Source: a virus. From it: a stretch of DNA of 49,905 bases. The stretch lies in the IMG/VR virus record IMGVR_UViG_3300019828_000298, positions 1-49,905 of that record; one strand, written 5' to 3'. Under the pieces are notes generated by a model, which worked only from the letters and a program-made list of their open reading frames with translations, was not told the DNA's origin and searched no databases. Numbering within the stretch: the stretch's first letter is position 1; every line of letters begins with the position of its first letter. This document shows positions 1 through 8,870 of the stretch, in pieces. The position numbers and the translations under genes are program-made.

Positions 1-284
1 CAAAATACCAATGTGGTCAAGATAGAAGTGGTAGGAACGTCGATTTATATAGAACGTGTAGAATTTATACATCTGGAAGTGATCTTAAATTAGATACTAT
101 TGACATTGATTTTTCTAAACCAAATGGTGAACACACGTTAAGAGTTCGTCATAGAGGAGTTGTAACATTTTCATCAACAACCGATGCCTCTGTGTGGCCG
201 CTATTTATGGCAAACAATAAAGATTTGGGAATTTGGCACAAAGACACTGGAAAGTTTCATTACATTGAAAACGCATATTATTAA
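1..284 (+). CDS. 3' end of an unidentified protein (truncated at the window edge)
   Basis: An open frame runs from base 3 to a TAA at 282-284 without a start codon, so only about 93 C-terminal residues are present. The piece is rich in Gly, Asp and aromatic residues and ends in IENAYY; it contains WPLFMANNKDLGIWHKDTG. It lies just upstream of a small gene and the baseplate gene gp8, so a baseplate or tail-fibre protein is likely from position alone. I do not recognise the family. Confidence 0.6.
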   Translation, partial: KYQCGQDRSGRNVDLYRTCRIYTSGSDLKLDTIDIDFSKPNGEHTLRVRHRGVVTFSSTTDASVWPLFMANNKDLGIWHKDTGKFHYIENAYY

Positions 285-295
285 GGATTAAATAA

Positions 296-523
296 ATGGC
301 TCAACCTTACGATTACATATTAGCAAAATATATTGAAATTGGTAAAAGAGAAAGTAAATATATTGGTCATTCATATTATCTTTCATTAAGTTCAGCTCTT
401 GAAATGGCTAAAGAAGAGTTTGGTAATACTTATACTGGGGAAGAATATAATATTGCAATGATAAATTCTGAGGTATATGTATTGGAAAACTACGCTAATA
501 ATTTTACAAGAATACCAGATTAA
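296..523 (+). CDS. small hypothetical protein (75 aa)
   Basis: A 75-residue reading frame starts 12 nt after the previous stop, preceded by the purine-rich stretch AAGGATTAAATAA, which can act as a ribosome site. The protein is hydrophilic with many Tyr, Glu and Lys (for example YDYILAKYIEIGKRESKYIGHSYY) and shows no membrane segment, signal peptide or cysteine motif. It sits between an unidentified structural-type gene and gp8 on the same strand. I do not recognise the family, and no function is assigned. Confidence 0.6.
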   Translation: MAQPYDYILAKYIEIGKRESKYIGHSYYLSLSSALEMAKEEFGNTYTGEEYNIAMINSEVYVLENYANNFTRIPD

Positions 524-562
524 ACTAGTTTGAGAATAACCAAGGCATAGTTGGTGATGTCG

Positions 563-570
563 TATAAATA
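563..570 (+). promoter_or_regulatory. T4-type late promoter word TATAAATA before gp8
   Basis: Exact TATAAATA, the consensus recognised by the gp55/gp33-directed RNA polymerase of T4. It lies in an intergenic stretch 26 nt before the gp8 start, and a ribosome site (TTAGAGGAAT) follows. Confidence 0.75.
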
Positions 571-596
571 CTAATACAGATTAGAGGAATCAAAAA

Positions 597-2102
597 ATGA
601 CAGCAATCATAACACAGAAATTTAGGGCGCATAATGCAGAACAGTTTTTTGAGTCCTTCTCAGAAGCCTCGTCAAATGCATATTATATGATGATCGGTAA
701 GGCCACACCATTTACATCATCAACTAGTGGGGGAACAGATGCATCTCCACCCACACCCGCAGATGATGTGTCTAGTGAATATTATCTTTGGGATCAAACG
801 ATTGCTGCTAAAAATATTGCGGCGAGTGATGTTACCTTTGCAATCCCCCGTAGAGATTGGGAGAATAGTTTCGTTTACGACAAATATCAGGATAATGTTA
901 GTGCAAGTAACCTATCCCAATCTGGTGCAACTAATCTCTGGGATTCCACATTCTTCTTTCGTACATCTGATAACCGTGTATACAAAGTTATGAACAATAA
1001 TGGAAACGTAGGGTATAGTGGTTCTGAACCTACATCTGAATCCACATCACTTTTTGCACAGGGCGGTTATATCCTAAAATATATGTACACAATTTCAGCA
1101 TCAGAACAGACCAAGTTTCTGACAACAGATTTTATGCCTGTCAGTACTGACTCTGTTGTATCAGCTGCAGCAACTGATGGTGCGATTGTATCACTGTCAG
1201 TGACAGGTGGTGCTAGTTATACAGATGGCACTTACTATGTTGCGGTCAATGGTGATGGTACATCAGCGGGAACATCTTCTGGTGCAGTTATTTCCTTTAT
1301 TGTTTCTAGTGGTAGTATTCAAGATTTTGGACTGACCTCTGGAACGGACACTATCGTTTATGCCGCTGGTGCGGGGTACACATACGGAACAGTTACCCTT
1401 ACTGACGCAACAGTATTTGCAAATGCAGCACTGACAACTGCTGTTGATACTGGTGATATTAATAATGGTAGTGGTGGCGCAATTGGTGTTTTCATTAGTC
1501 CAAAGGGTGGTCATGGTTTTGATGCAGTTCAAGAGTTCGGTGGTCACTATGTTATGTTGAACACACTCTTTATTGGTGCAGAACGTGATGACCTTCTCAC
1601 AGGTAATGATTTCCGTAACATTGCAATTGTCACAGACCCAACAACCTTTGGGACATCAACAGTTGCATCTGACCAGACAGCTCGTCAAACCTATGCACTA
1701 AAACTTACTGGTCTTAGTGGAACATTTGTTGATGACGAGAAAATTACTCAAGCCTCAACGGGTGCCATTGGTAGGGTTGTAGAGTGGGATAGTGGAAACT
1801 CTATTCTTTATTATCAACAGGAAAGATATACAAATTACGGTACAAATTCCCTTGGTGCTTATGTTGCATTTTCGGGTGCAAATGCTGTAACAGGTGCAGA
1901 CTCTAGTGCAGTTGGAACACCAGACTCAACCGCAGATGCAGCGGTCACTCTTGCAAACGGATTTACTGTCACATTTTCTGATGGGTATGTTAATCCAGAA
2001 CTGCAACCAGACAGCGGTAACATTATCTATACAGAAAACAGATCACCTATCTCCCGTGCTACTGACCAAACGGAAGACATCAAAATTGTAGTGGAATTCT
2101 AA
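597..2102 (+). CDS. 8: baseplate wedge protein gp8-like
   Basis: The 501-residue product begins MTAIITQKFRAHNAEQFFESF and continues with YYMMIGKATPF, LWDQTI and IPRRDWENS. This is the N-terminal pattern I associate with the gp8 baseplate wedge subunit of marine T4-like phages. In T4, gp8 joins gp10, gp7, gp6 and gp53 in the wedge arms of the baseplate. The C-terminal part is rich in Gly, Thr and Ala and beta-type. The protein is longer than T4 gp8 (about 334 aa), with the extra length in the Gly/Thr-rich middle. The next gene starts one base after the stop, so the two are probably cotranslated. Confidence 0.75.
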   Translation: MTAIITQKFRAHNAEQFFESFSEASSNAYYMMIGKATPFTSSTSGGTDASPPTPADDVSSEYYLWDQTIAAKNIAASDVTFAIPRRDWENSFVYDKYQDNVSASNLSQSGATNLWDSTFFFRTSDNRVYKVMNNNGNVGYSGSEPTSESTSLFAQGGYILKYMYTISASEQTKFLTTDFMPVSTDSVVSAAATDGAIVSLSVTGGASYTDGTYYVAVNGDGTSAGTSSGAVISFIVSSGSIQDFGLTSGTDTIVYAAGAGYTYGTVTLTDATVFANAALTTAVDTGDINNGSGGAIGVFISPKGGHGFDAVQEFGGHYVMLNTLFIGAERDDLLTGNDFRNIAIVTDPTTFGTSTVASDQTARQTYALKLTGLSGTFVDDEKITQASTGAIGRVVEWDSGNSILYYQQERYTNYGTNSLGAYVAFSGANAVTGADSSAVGTPDSTADAAVTLANGFTVTFSDGYVNPELQPDSGNIIYTENRSPISRATDQTEDIKIVVEF

Positions 2103-2103
2103 T

Positions 2104-5100
2104 ATGGCACAAAAAACTAATCTTAATGCAGCACCGTACTTTGATGATTTTAATGCAGAGAATAATTATCACAGAATTCTCTTTAGGCCGGGTTTTGCAG
2201 TTCAAGCGAGAGAACTAACGCAACTACAAAGTGCTTTGCAACATCAGATTGAATCTCACGGTAGTCACATTTTCCGTGAAGGGGCAATGGTTGTGCCCGG
2301 ACAAGGAAAAACTCAACGATATCACTCCCTGAAACTTGCAAGCACATTTAATGGTGAACAGGTTGACCCATCACAGTATTATAATGTAGATAGTCCTACA
2401 ACTATTACTGGTGCAACAACAGGCGTTACTGCAAAGGTTATTGGTTTCAAGGCCGCAACGACGACAGACCAACCACTCCTTTATGTTTCTTATGAACGTG
2501 CTGGTAGTGACTTCACGACCACTATTTTTGCAGATGGTGAGAACATTACTGCAAACACGGCGATCACACATTCAACTCAGTCATACGGGACGGGTGTTGC
2601 AGCTGTTACAACATACACTTCTGTATATAGTGCTGCTGCGGGGTCAAGTGCAACACAACTTGCAAGTGCAACAGGTCCAGCATCAAGAACAGGTCTTGCA
2701 TTTGCTATCGAGTCTGGTATATACTACATTCGTGGTTTCTTTGTTAATAATGTATCAGAAACACTTATTATCAATAACTATGATGAAGATTATACAGGTA
2801 CAGTTGGATTTACAGTAAACGAAACTATTATTACACCAGAGAGTGCATCAGCTCTATTGGATAATTCTACAGGGTCTAGTAACTATGCTGCGAAGGGCGC
2901 ACATAGACTGAGTATTTATGTTGCATTATCTTCTATTACAACTTCAACGAATACAACTAATTTTATCGCTCTTGTTGATGTTAAAAATGGTAAGTCAAGT
3001 TCAATCGGGCGGACAACACCTTATGCTCAACTTGCAGATGAAATGGCAAGGCGGACTAATGATGAATCTGGAAATTATACTGTTCGTCCATTTGAATTTC
3101 TTGCAAGTGAATCAGTAGATGTTAGTGTGGGTCGAGATAACTTACTTGGTAAATATATTGCGGGGGCCCCGACTGATGATGGTAACATTGCTAGTAGTGA
3201 TTTTATAGCTATCTCTGTATCGCCGGGAAAGGCATACGTCAGAGGGTTTGAAATTGAGAAGACTCAATCTACAATTAAAGATGTTTCTAAAGCAAGAGAT
3301 TTTAATACTGTTAATGCGGGTATCTCAACCTTTGATATGGGCAACTATGCGCTTGTCTCAAATGTATATGGCACCCCAGACATTACAGCGGTAACTGGTG
3401 AATCTACTGCATTCAAGACTGTTCAATTTTATGATGCAAAAAATACGGTTAGAGGTTCTACAAACGGTAATTTAATCGGTGTTGGACGATCTAGAGGAAT
3501 TGAATTCCACTCTGGTGTTGCTGGATCAAGTGCTGCGGCGAACCTTTCTGTTTACAAATTATTTCTATTTGATATCCGACCATTTACAAAACTGACTTTG
3601 AGCGGCACTCCATCTCCAACACTTCTTGCTTCACATTCAAACGGTGGTGTATTGGTAACCGGCGTAACTTCGGGTGCCACGGGTTTGGTTTATGCATCTG
3701 GAACTTCTGCAACCACAGTAAATCTAACTTCTGTGGTTGGTGTATTTAGAGCAGGAGAAGAACTTCAAGCATCAGATTCATCTGAGGGTGATGGTGGTAC
3801 TATTGAAAATAGTAGTAATGCAGACATTACACTTGTATCAGTCAAAAGTTATAATGTTGCTGATTTTAGACAGGTCTTTATGGATGATGCAGATAGTGGC
3901 CAAGACTTTACTGCTGATTTTGAGATTGAAACTCTAACAAACATCTTTGCTGATATTTCTCTTGAAGATGATGCAACATCATCTATCCAACAGGAGGATG
4001 GTACGGGTTCTGGTAATGTTATTCAAGAGGGGTTTAATAGTACATCAGCAAAACTAAAAGATACAGAGAAAAATCGATCTATATTTAAACTACCAAAACG
4101 AATAGTTAAAACACTCCTAACCGCAACAAATGCTGGTGCCAGTGATACGCAATATACAATTCGTAGACAGTTTGTTGGAACTACAGACTCTTCAGGTATT
4201 GTTACCTTTACTGCTGGTACGAATGAAACATTTTCCTCACACAGTGAAGCAGACTATACACTATCTATTCTAACCGCTGGTGGTGGAACGGGAGCCCAAG
4301 GCGACCTTGTTAGTCTTTCTGATAAAATTGGCGGTGCAGGATCATCATCTATTACTATTACAGATACAACCATATTAGGAAGTGCAGCGAAAGTAAAAAT
4401 TGTTGCAACAATTCTTAAAACTTCTGTTATTCAAAAAAGTAAAACTGTTAATTTGATGAAGCAATTGAAAGTAGTTGCTGGAACAACAGATGCTTATGGA
4501 ACCCGCCCTACTGATAATAATATTTCTCTTGGTCGTGCTGATGCATTTAATCTTGTTGCAGTGTTTGACTCTGGGGGTGCAAGTATAGATGCAGTTGCTC
4601 CAGATTTTGTTCTAACTAATCAGGCAGGAACATTTACCAGAGGTGAAAAAATTACTGGTGGAACAAGCCGTGCAACTGCAAGAATTGTTGATATTACATC
4701 TCCCATGAGTTATGTTTTGTCTACTTCACTTACCTTTGTATCAGCCGAAGTAATCACTGGTGAAAGTTCTGGTGCATCTGCTACTATTGGAACTCTTACG
4801 GATGGGAGTGTAAACATCACAACCAAATATTTGTTTGATGATGGACAACGTGATAACTTCTATGACATTTCACGAATTGTTAAAAAACCATCTTCTCCTG
4901 CACCCACAGGAAGGTTACTTGTCATATATGATTATCTGGAACATGGTACAGGAGATATGTTCACAGTTGACTCTTATGTTGATATTGCTAATCAAATGGA
5001 TTATGAAGACATTCCAACATATACCGCAACTAAGGTTGATCCTGACAGCCCATCACCAGCAGGACAATTTCCATTAAGAGATAGTTATGATTTTAGATCA

Positions 5101-6084
5101 AGGGTTGGAGATATTGCTGGTGCCTCAACTACACTAACAACTATTGACGAAATTACGGGAAACTCTTTTGACTTCTACTCTAGACAGTATGATGGTACTG
5201 GTGCATCAGTCTCCGATTTTTGCAAACCCGGCTCTACTATTCAAGCAGACCTTGAGTATTATCTTGGTAAAAGAGCATCGATTGTGATTGATGATAGGGG
5301 AATTATTAGTGTTATTGATGGAGCATCAGCGGATTTCCCCGTTAAACCTGATATCCCACTGGATTCTATGAAACTTGCTGACCTTAGAATACCACCATTT
5401 ACCTTTAGACCAGAAGATGTTACAATTATCAGAACAAGAAATCAAAGATTTACCATGAAAGATATTGGTAAGCTCAATAACCGTCTTGCTAATGTTGAAA
5501 AAATGACAACTCTAAATCTATTGGAAAGAAATGCTTTGGACTTTGAGGTGTTGGATGCCAATGGATTGAATAGATTTAAGTCAGGAATTGTTGTTGATAA
5601 TTTTCAAGGACATAGAGTTGGTGATGCATACCATAAAGATTATAGAAACTCTATGGACTTTTCGAGTGGAATTTTGCGACCAATTCATGTCACTAAATCC
5701 ATTGATTTGGAAGAAAATGCAACTACTGATGCGGCAAGAACTTCTGCTGGTTATCAGAAGACAGGTGATCTTATCACTCTTCCATACACAGAGGTTGTTC
5801 TAACAGAACAACCATTTGCTAGTACAGTTGAACGTGTTGCACCATTTTTGACTGCAACATGGAAAGGTGTATTGACCATAGACCCAACTCAGGATAACTG
5901 GATGGAAACAGAAATTGCTCCCCAGTTAATTATTAATCGTGAGGGCAACTATGATGCAGTTGTTGCTGCTATTGGTAATAATATGGGTACTGTTTGGAAC
6001 TCTTGGCAAACAACTTGGGCTGGTGTTGTGGTGAGAGATGATGGTGTTGAAGCGGATTTGGGTTTTGATTTCGGCACACAATAA
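2104..6084 (+). CDS. large baseplate/tail structural protein, DUF4815-type
   Basis: This 1326-residue protein starts MAQKTNLNAAPYFDDFNAEN, then FHRILFRPGFAVQARELTQLQ-type sequence (here NYHRILFRPGFAVQARELT), the mark of the DUF4815 family seen downstream of gp8 in marine T4-like phages. The middle is a long series of Gly/Thr/Ser-rich beta segments. Near residues 1090-1120 it has DFPVKPDIPLDSMKLADLRI and FTFRPEDVTIIRTRN, and the end is globular and Trp-containing (WKGVLTIDPTQDNW). By position it stands where T4 has gp9/gp10, so a baseplate-edge or fibre-anchoring role is likely. That role is inferred. Confidence 0.7.
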   Translation: MAQKTNLNAAPYFDDFNAENNYHRILFRPGFAVQARELTQLQSALQHQIESHGSHIFREGAMVVPGQGKTQRYHSLKLASTFNGEQVDPSQYYNVDSPTTITGATTGVTAKVIGFKAATTTDQPLLYVSYERAGSDFTTTIFADGENITANTAITHSTQSYGTGVAAVTTYTSVYSAAAGSSATQLASATGPASRTGLAFAIESGIYYIRGFFVNNVSETLIINNYDEDYTGTVGFTVNETIITPESASALLDNSTGSSNYAAKGAHRLSIYVALSSITTSTNTTNFIALVDVKNGKSSSIGRTTPYAQLADEMARRTNDESGNYTVRPFEFLASESVDVSVGRDNLLGKYIAGAPTDDGNIASSDFIAISVSPGKAYVRGFEIEKTQSTIKDVSKARDFNTVNAGISTFDMGNYALVSNVYGTPDITAVTGESTAFKTVQFYDAKNTVRGSTNGNLIGVGRSRGIEFHSGVAGSSAAANLSVYKLFLFDIRPFTKLTLSGTPSPTLLASHSNGGVLVTGVTSGATGLVYASGTSATTVNLTSVVGVFRAGEELQASDSSEGDGGTIENSSNADITLVSVKSYNVADFRQVFMDDADSGQDFTADFEIETLTNIFADISLEDDATSSIQQEDGTGSGNVIQEGFNSTSAKLKDTEKNRSIFKLPKRIVKTLLTATNAGASDTQYTIRRQFVGTTDSSGIVTFTAGTNETFSSHSEADYTLSILTAGGGTGAQGDLVSLSDKIGGAGSSSITITDTTILGSAAKVKIVATILKTSVIQKSKTVNLMKQLKVVAGTTDAYGTRPTDNNISLGRADAFNLVAVFDSGGASIDAVAPDFVLTNQAGTFTRGEKITGGTSRATARIVDITSPMSYVLSTSLTFVSAEVITGESSGASATIGTLTDGSVNITTKYLFDDGQRDNFYDISRIVKKPSSPAPTGRLLVIYDYLEHGTGDMFTVDSYVDIANQMDYEDIPTYTATKVDPDSPSPAGQFPLRDSYDFRSRVGDIAGASTTLTTIDEITGNSFDFYSRQYDGTGASVSDFCKPGSTIQADLEYYLGKRASIVIDDRGIISVIDGASADFPVKPDIPLDSMKLADLRIPPFTFRPEDVTIIRTRNQRFTMKDIGKLNNRLANVEKMTTLNLLERNALDFEVLDANGLNRFKSGIVVDNFQGHRVGDAYHKDYRNSMDFSSGILRPIHVTKSIDLEENATTDAARTSAGYQKTGDLITLPYTEVVLTEQPFASTVERVAPFLTATWKGVLTIDPTQDNWMETEIAPQLIINREGNYDAVVAAIGNNMGTVWNSWQTTWAGVVVRDDGVEADLGFDFGTQ

Positions 6085-6091
6085 TTATCGT

Positions 6092-6099
6092 AATAAATA
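6092..6099 (+). promoter_or_regulatory. late-promoter-like AATAAATA (7/8)
   Basis: AATAAATA differs from TATAAATA at the first base only. It lies in the 45-nt gap between two structural genes, and an ACGGAGAT ribosome site follows before the ATG at 6130. Confidence 0.4.
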
Positions 6100-6129
6100 T
6101 GAATAGAAATACAAACGGAGATATGCCAG

Positions 6130-8637
6130 ATGACACTTAGAAATTTTAATGCAACTCAACAGTCTAGAACTGGTGTGTTAACAGAGGTATTTGAAGATAT
6201 TGAGCTTACAAGTAATGGGTTTAGGTCTATTGCTAAAACTCTCATCCCATATGCTCGTTCAAAAACAATTACTTTTACTGCAAAAAGCTTGAAACCTTTC
6301 ACAAAATTGCATGTGTATTTTGATAAGAAAGTGGTTAATGCATATGTCACGCCAGCTGCATCTGGTGGAGTTGGCACTGCATTTTCAAACTTCTCTGATG
6401 TTGTATCTCCTGTCGCCGGTAGTACCTTGATTAGTGATGGTGTTGGTAACTGTGAAGGAACCTTTACCATTCCCAACCCAAGAATTTCTGGCAACCCCCA
6501 GTTTGCAACTGGCGATATTGAGTTTGTATTAACATCAGACCCAAATAATGCCCAAGTGGGTGACGGCGCAAGTGAAATTGTTGCAAGGGAGACTTTTGCA
6601 GAGGCAGTTTATTCTGCAAAAGGTATATTGGACACGCAACAGGAAACCATTATATCTACTAGAAATGCGATTGTAAGAACAACAAGTTTAACAGAAAATA
6701 GTGGACTTATTTTAGGTGCTGTTATACCAGCGTCCGGCGGAGATGATGGCGGCGACGGCGACGGCGGCGACGGCGACGGCGGTGATCCATTAGCGCAGAC
6801 CTTTATTGTTTTGGATACAGATAGCGCTGATGGAATTACTGGCGCATTTCTAACTTCTTGCGATATATTTTTCTTTGAAAAAGATGATAATTATCCTGTA
6901 ACAATGGAAGTTCGTAATGTAGTTAATGGTGCCCCCGGACCTAAGATTTTACCGTTTGGTAGAAAAACATTACAGTCTTCAGAAATTACAACATCTACAG
7001 ATGGAAATACTGTTACAACATTTACCTTTGATTCTCCCGTATATGTGCAGGGTGGAACAGAATATTCAATCTGTCTATTAACTAATACTCCAGATTATAA
7101 AGTATGGATTTCTGATCTTGGAACACAGGATACTGCTGGTAATGAAATTACAGACCAACCTCATGTTGGTGTTCTTTTTAAGAGTTCAAATAATAATTCA
7201 TGGGTTCCTTCCCCCACACAGGATATGAAGTTCTCCCTGAAACGAGCTAAGTTTGACACAACTGCTGCTGGTTTGGTTACATTACAAAATCAAACACTTC
7301 CTGCAAAAACTCTTAAAGTTAATCCTTTAGAGATGCTTGATAATAGTACAGTTCTAAAAATTAACCATGATGGACATGGTATGTATTCTACTGCTAATAA
7401 CGTCACCATTGCTGGGGTTAAGTCTGGTGCAACAACGACACTTGCTGGTGCTATTTCTGGCACCGCAACATCTATTACTCTTACGAGTGGAACAAACTTT
7501 GATGACACTAGTGGTAAGTATTCTAGAGACGCATCTAATATATACTATATTAAAATCGATGATGAGATTATTAGTTATACCACTATTTCTGGAACGGGTA
7601 TCACTAGTGCGACACGGGGTGCGAATAGTACAACGGCAGTATCTCATGCGAATGGTGCGACTGTGGAACTATATCAAATACATAAAGTTCCACTCTCCGA
7701 CATTAATAAAACACACACTACAATTGCTAATATTCAACAGGATAGTTATACTATTGTAACTGCAACTACACCAGTTGTTGATGGTGCTGGTAGTACTTCA
7801 ACAATGGGCGGTAGTGTTGTTACTGCAACAGAAAATGCTCAGTATGATGTTTCTACAACTAACATGGGTCTTTTGATTCTTGCAAGAACTAAAATTGATG
7901 CTGGGTTCTTAGCAACAACAGGAACAAGCCCAAGCGGTTCTGAAACTTCATTTACAAAATCAACAACCAGTAGGGCTCTTCCTCTTCAAGACAACTATTA
8001 TTGGACAGAAACTAATTTGGTTGCGTCCGGTATTAACGAAACAAATGAAATGTCTGGTGATAAATCTCTTACTATTCCGTTGACTTTGAGTTCAGATTTA
8101 GATGCGCTATCTCCTGTAATTGATACGCAAAGGTTATCTATGATTGCCGTATCAAATCAAATCAATAAGATTGATTCTTCATCTGATGTGTATCCAACAT
8201 CCATATACAGAGCAATGACGGAACCAGAGGGGGATAATCATTCTGCAATCTATCTTACTAAGAAAATTAATTTAGAAACTCCCGCAACTTCTTTGCGAGT
8301 TCTTTTGGATGCTGTGCGACAATCTGATTCAAGTATTAAATTATTGTATAAAACTTTACGAGTTGATGATGCATTTGATTTTGATGAGATGAGTTTCAAA
8401 TTCTTTAATGATGATGGAACTGTTACTGGGTCTGGCGGACCAGATGTTACAACCCGTCCTTCTGAAAGAAGGGGTGAATATCTTGAACATGAATACACTG
8501 CTGGTGTAACAGATGATGGCATTGGTTCTCCATTGGAAGAATTTATTGCATTTCAAATTAAAATTGTTATGAGAACAACAAATCAATCAACACCACCACT
8601 GCTTAAAAATCTTCGTGTTTTGGCTCTTGCAACATAA
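6130..8637 (+). CDS. tail/baseplate structural protein with Gly-Asp linker
   Basis: An 835-residue protein beginning MTLRNFNATQQSRTGVLTEV. The N-terminal ~195 residues look globular. They are followed at about residues 203-219 by an almost pure Gly-Asp linker encoded by a 15-bp tandem repeat, then by beta-rich sequence with many Thr, Ser and Gly. The C-terminal ~200 residues include YRAMTEPEGDNHSAIYLTKKINLE and FRIK-type strands (EEFIAFQIKIVMRTTNQS). It follows the DUF4815-type gene and precedes the fibre genes, so it is probably part of the baseplate rim or a fibre attachment protein. No enzyme motif was seen. Confidence 0.6.
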   Translation: MTLRNFNATQQSRTGVLTEVFEDIELTSNGFRSIAKTLIPYARSKTITFTAKSLKPFTKLHVYFDKKVVNAYVTPAASGGVGTAFSNFSDVVSPVAGSTLISDGVGNCEGTFTIPNPRISGNPQFATGDIEFVLTSDPNNAQVGDGASEIVARETFAEAVYSAKGILDTQQETIISTRNAIVRTTSLTENSGLILGAVIPASGGDDGGDGDGGDGDGGDPLAQTFIVLDTDSADGITGAFLTSCDIFFFEKDDNYPVTMEVRNVVNGAPGPKILPFGRKTLQSSEITTSTDGNTVTTFTFDSPVYVQGGTEYSICLLTNTPDYKVWISDLGTQDTAGNEITDQPHVGVLFKSSNNNSWVPSPTQDMKFSLKRAKFDTTAAGLVTLQNQTLPAKTLKVNPLEMLDNSTVLKINHDGHGMYSTANNVTIAGVKSGATTTLAGAISGTATSITLTSGTNFDDTSGKYSRDASNIYYIKIDDEIISYTTISGTGITSATRGANSTTAVSHANGATVELYQIHKVPLSDINKTHTTIANIQQDSYTIVTATTPVVDGAGSTSTMGGSVVTATENAQYDVSTTNMGLLILARTKIDAGFLATTGTSPSGSETSFTKSTTSRALPLQDNYYWTETNLVASGINETNEMSGDKSLTIPLTLSSDLDALSPVIDTQRLSMIAVSNQINKIDSSSDVYPTSIYRAMTEPEGDNHSAIYLTKKINLETPATSLRVLLDAVRQSDSSIKLLYKTLRVDDAFDFDEMSFKFFNDDGTVTGSGGPDVTTRPSERRGEYLEHEYTAGVTDDGIGSPLEEFIAFQIKIVMRTTNQSTPPLLKNLRVLALAT
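6748..6786 (+). repeat. 15-bp tandem repeat coding a Gly-Asp linker
   Basis: GGCGGCGACGGCGAC occurs twice in a row (6748-6762 and 6763-6777), followed by the partial copy GGCGGTGAT. It is much richer in GC than its surroundings, stays in frame, and encodes alternating Gly and Asp, a flexible acidic linker between two domains. Confidence 0.85.
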
Positions 8638-8638
8638 G

Positions 8639-8869
8639 ATGTCAGAATATTTTAAAATAGAGAATGAAGATAATTATGTTAAGTCTTCTAATGGTAGTCA
8701 TGGTATTATAAATAACAATGTGAACGCATATGAGGTTGCAAAAAAACGTGCGGGGGAAGCACAAATACAGAGGGATGAGGTGCGTGAAACAACCAGAGAA
8801 ATTAATATTTTAAAATCTGAGATGCACGAAATTAAATCCCTGTTACAACAATTAGTGAAAGAGAACTAA
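8639..8869 (+). CDS. small coiled-coil protein (76 aa)
   Basis: The start is the ATG at 8639, one base after the preceding stop; an upstream in-frame ATG lies inside the previous gene and is less likely. The product begins MSEYFKIENEDNYVKSS. Its second half has a heptad-like pattern (REINILKSEMHEIKSLLQQLV) that should form a coiled coil. It is sandwiched without gaps between a structural gene and the fibre gene, so a small structural or assembly-factor role is plausible. I do not recognise the family. Confidence 0.65.
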   Translation: MSEYFKIENEDNYVKSSNGSHGIINNNVNAYEVAKKRAGEAQIQRDEVRETTREINILKSEMHEIKSLLQQLVKEN

Positions 8870-8870
8870 A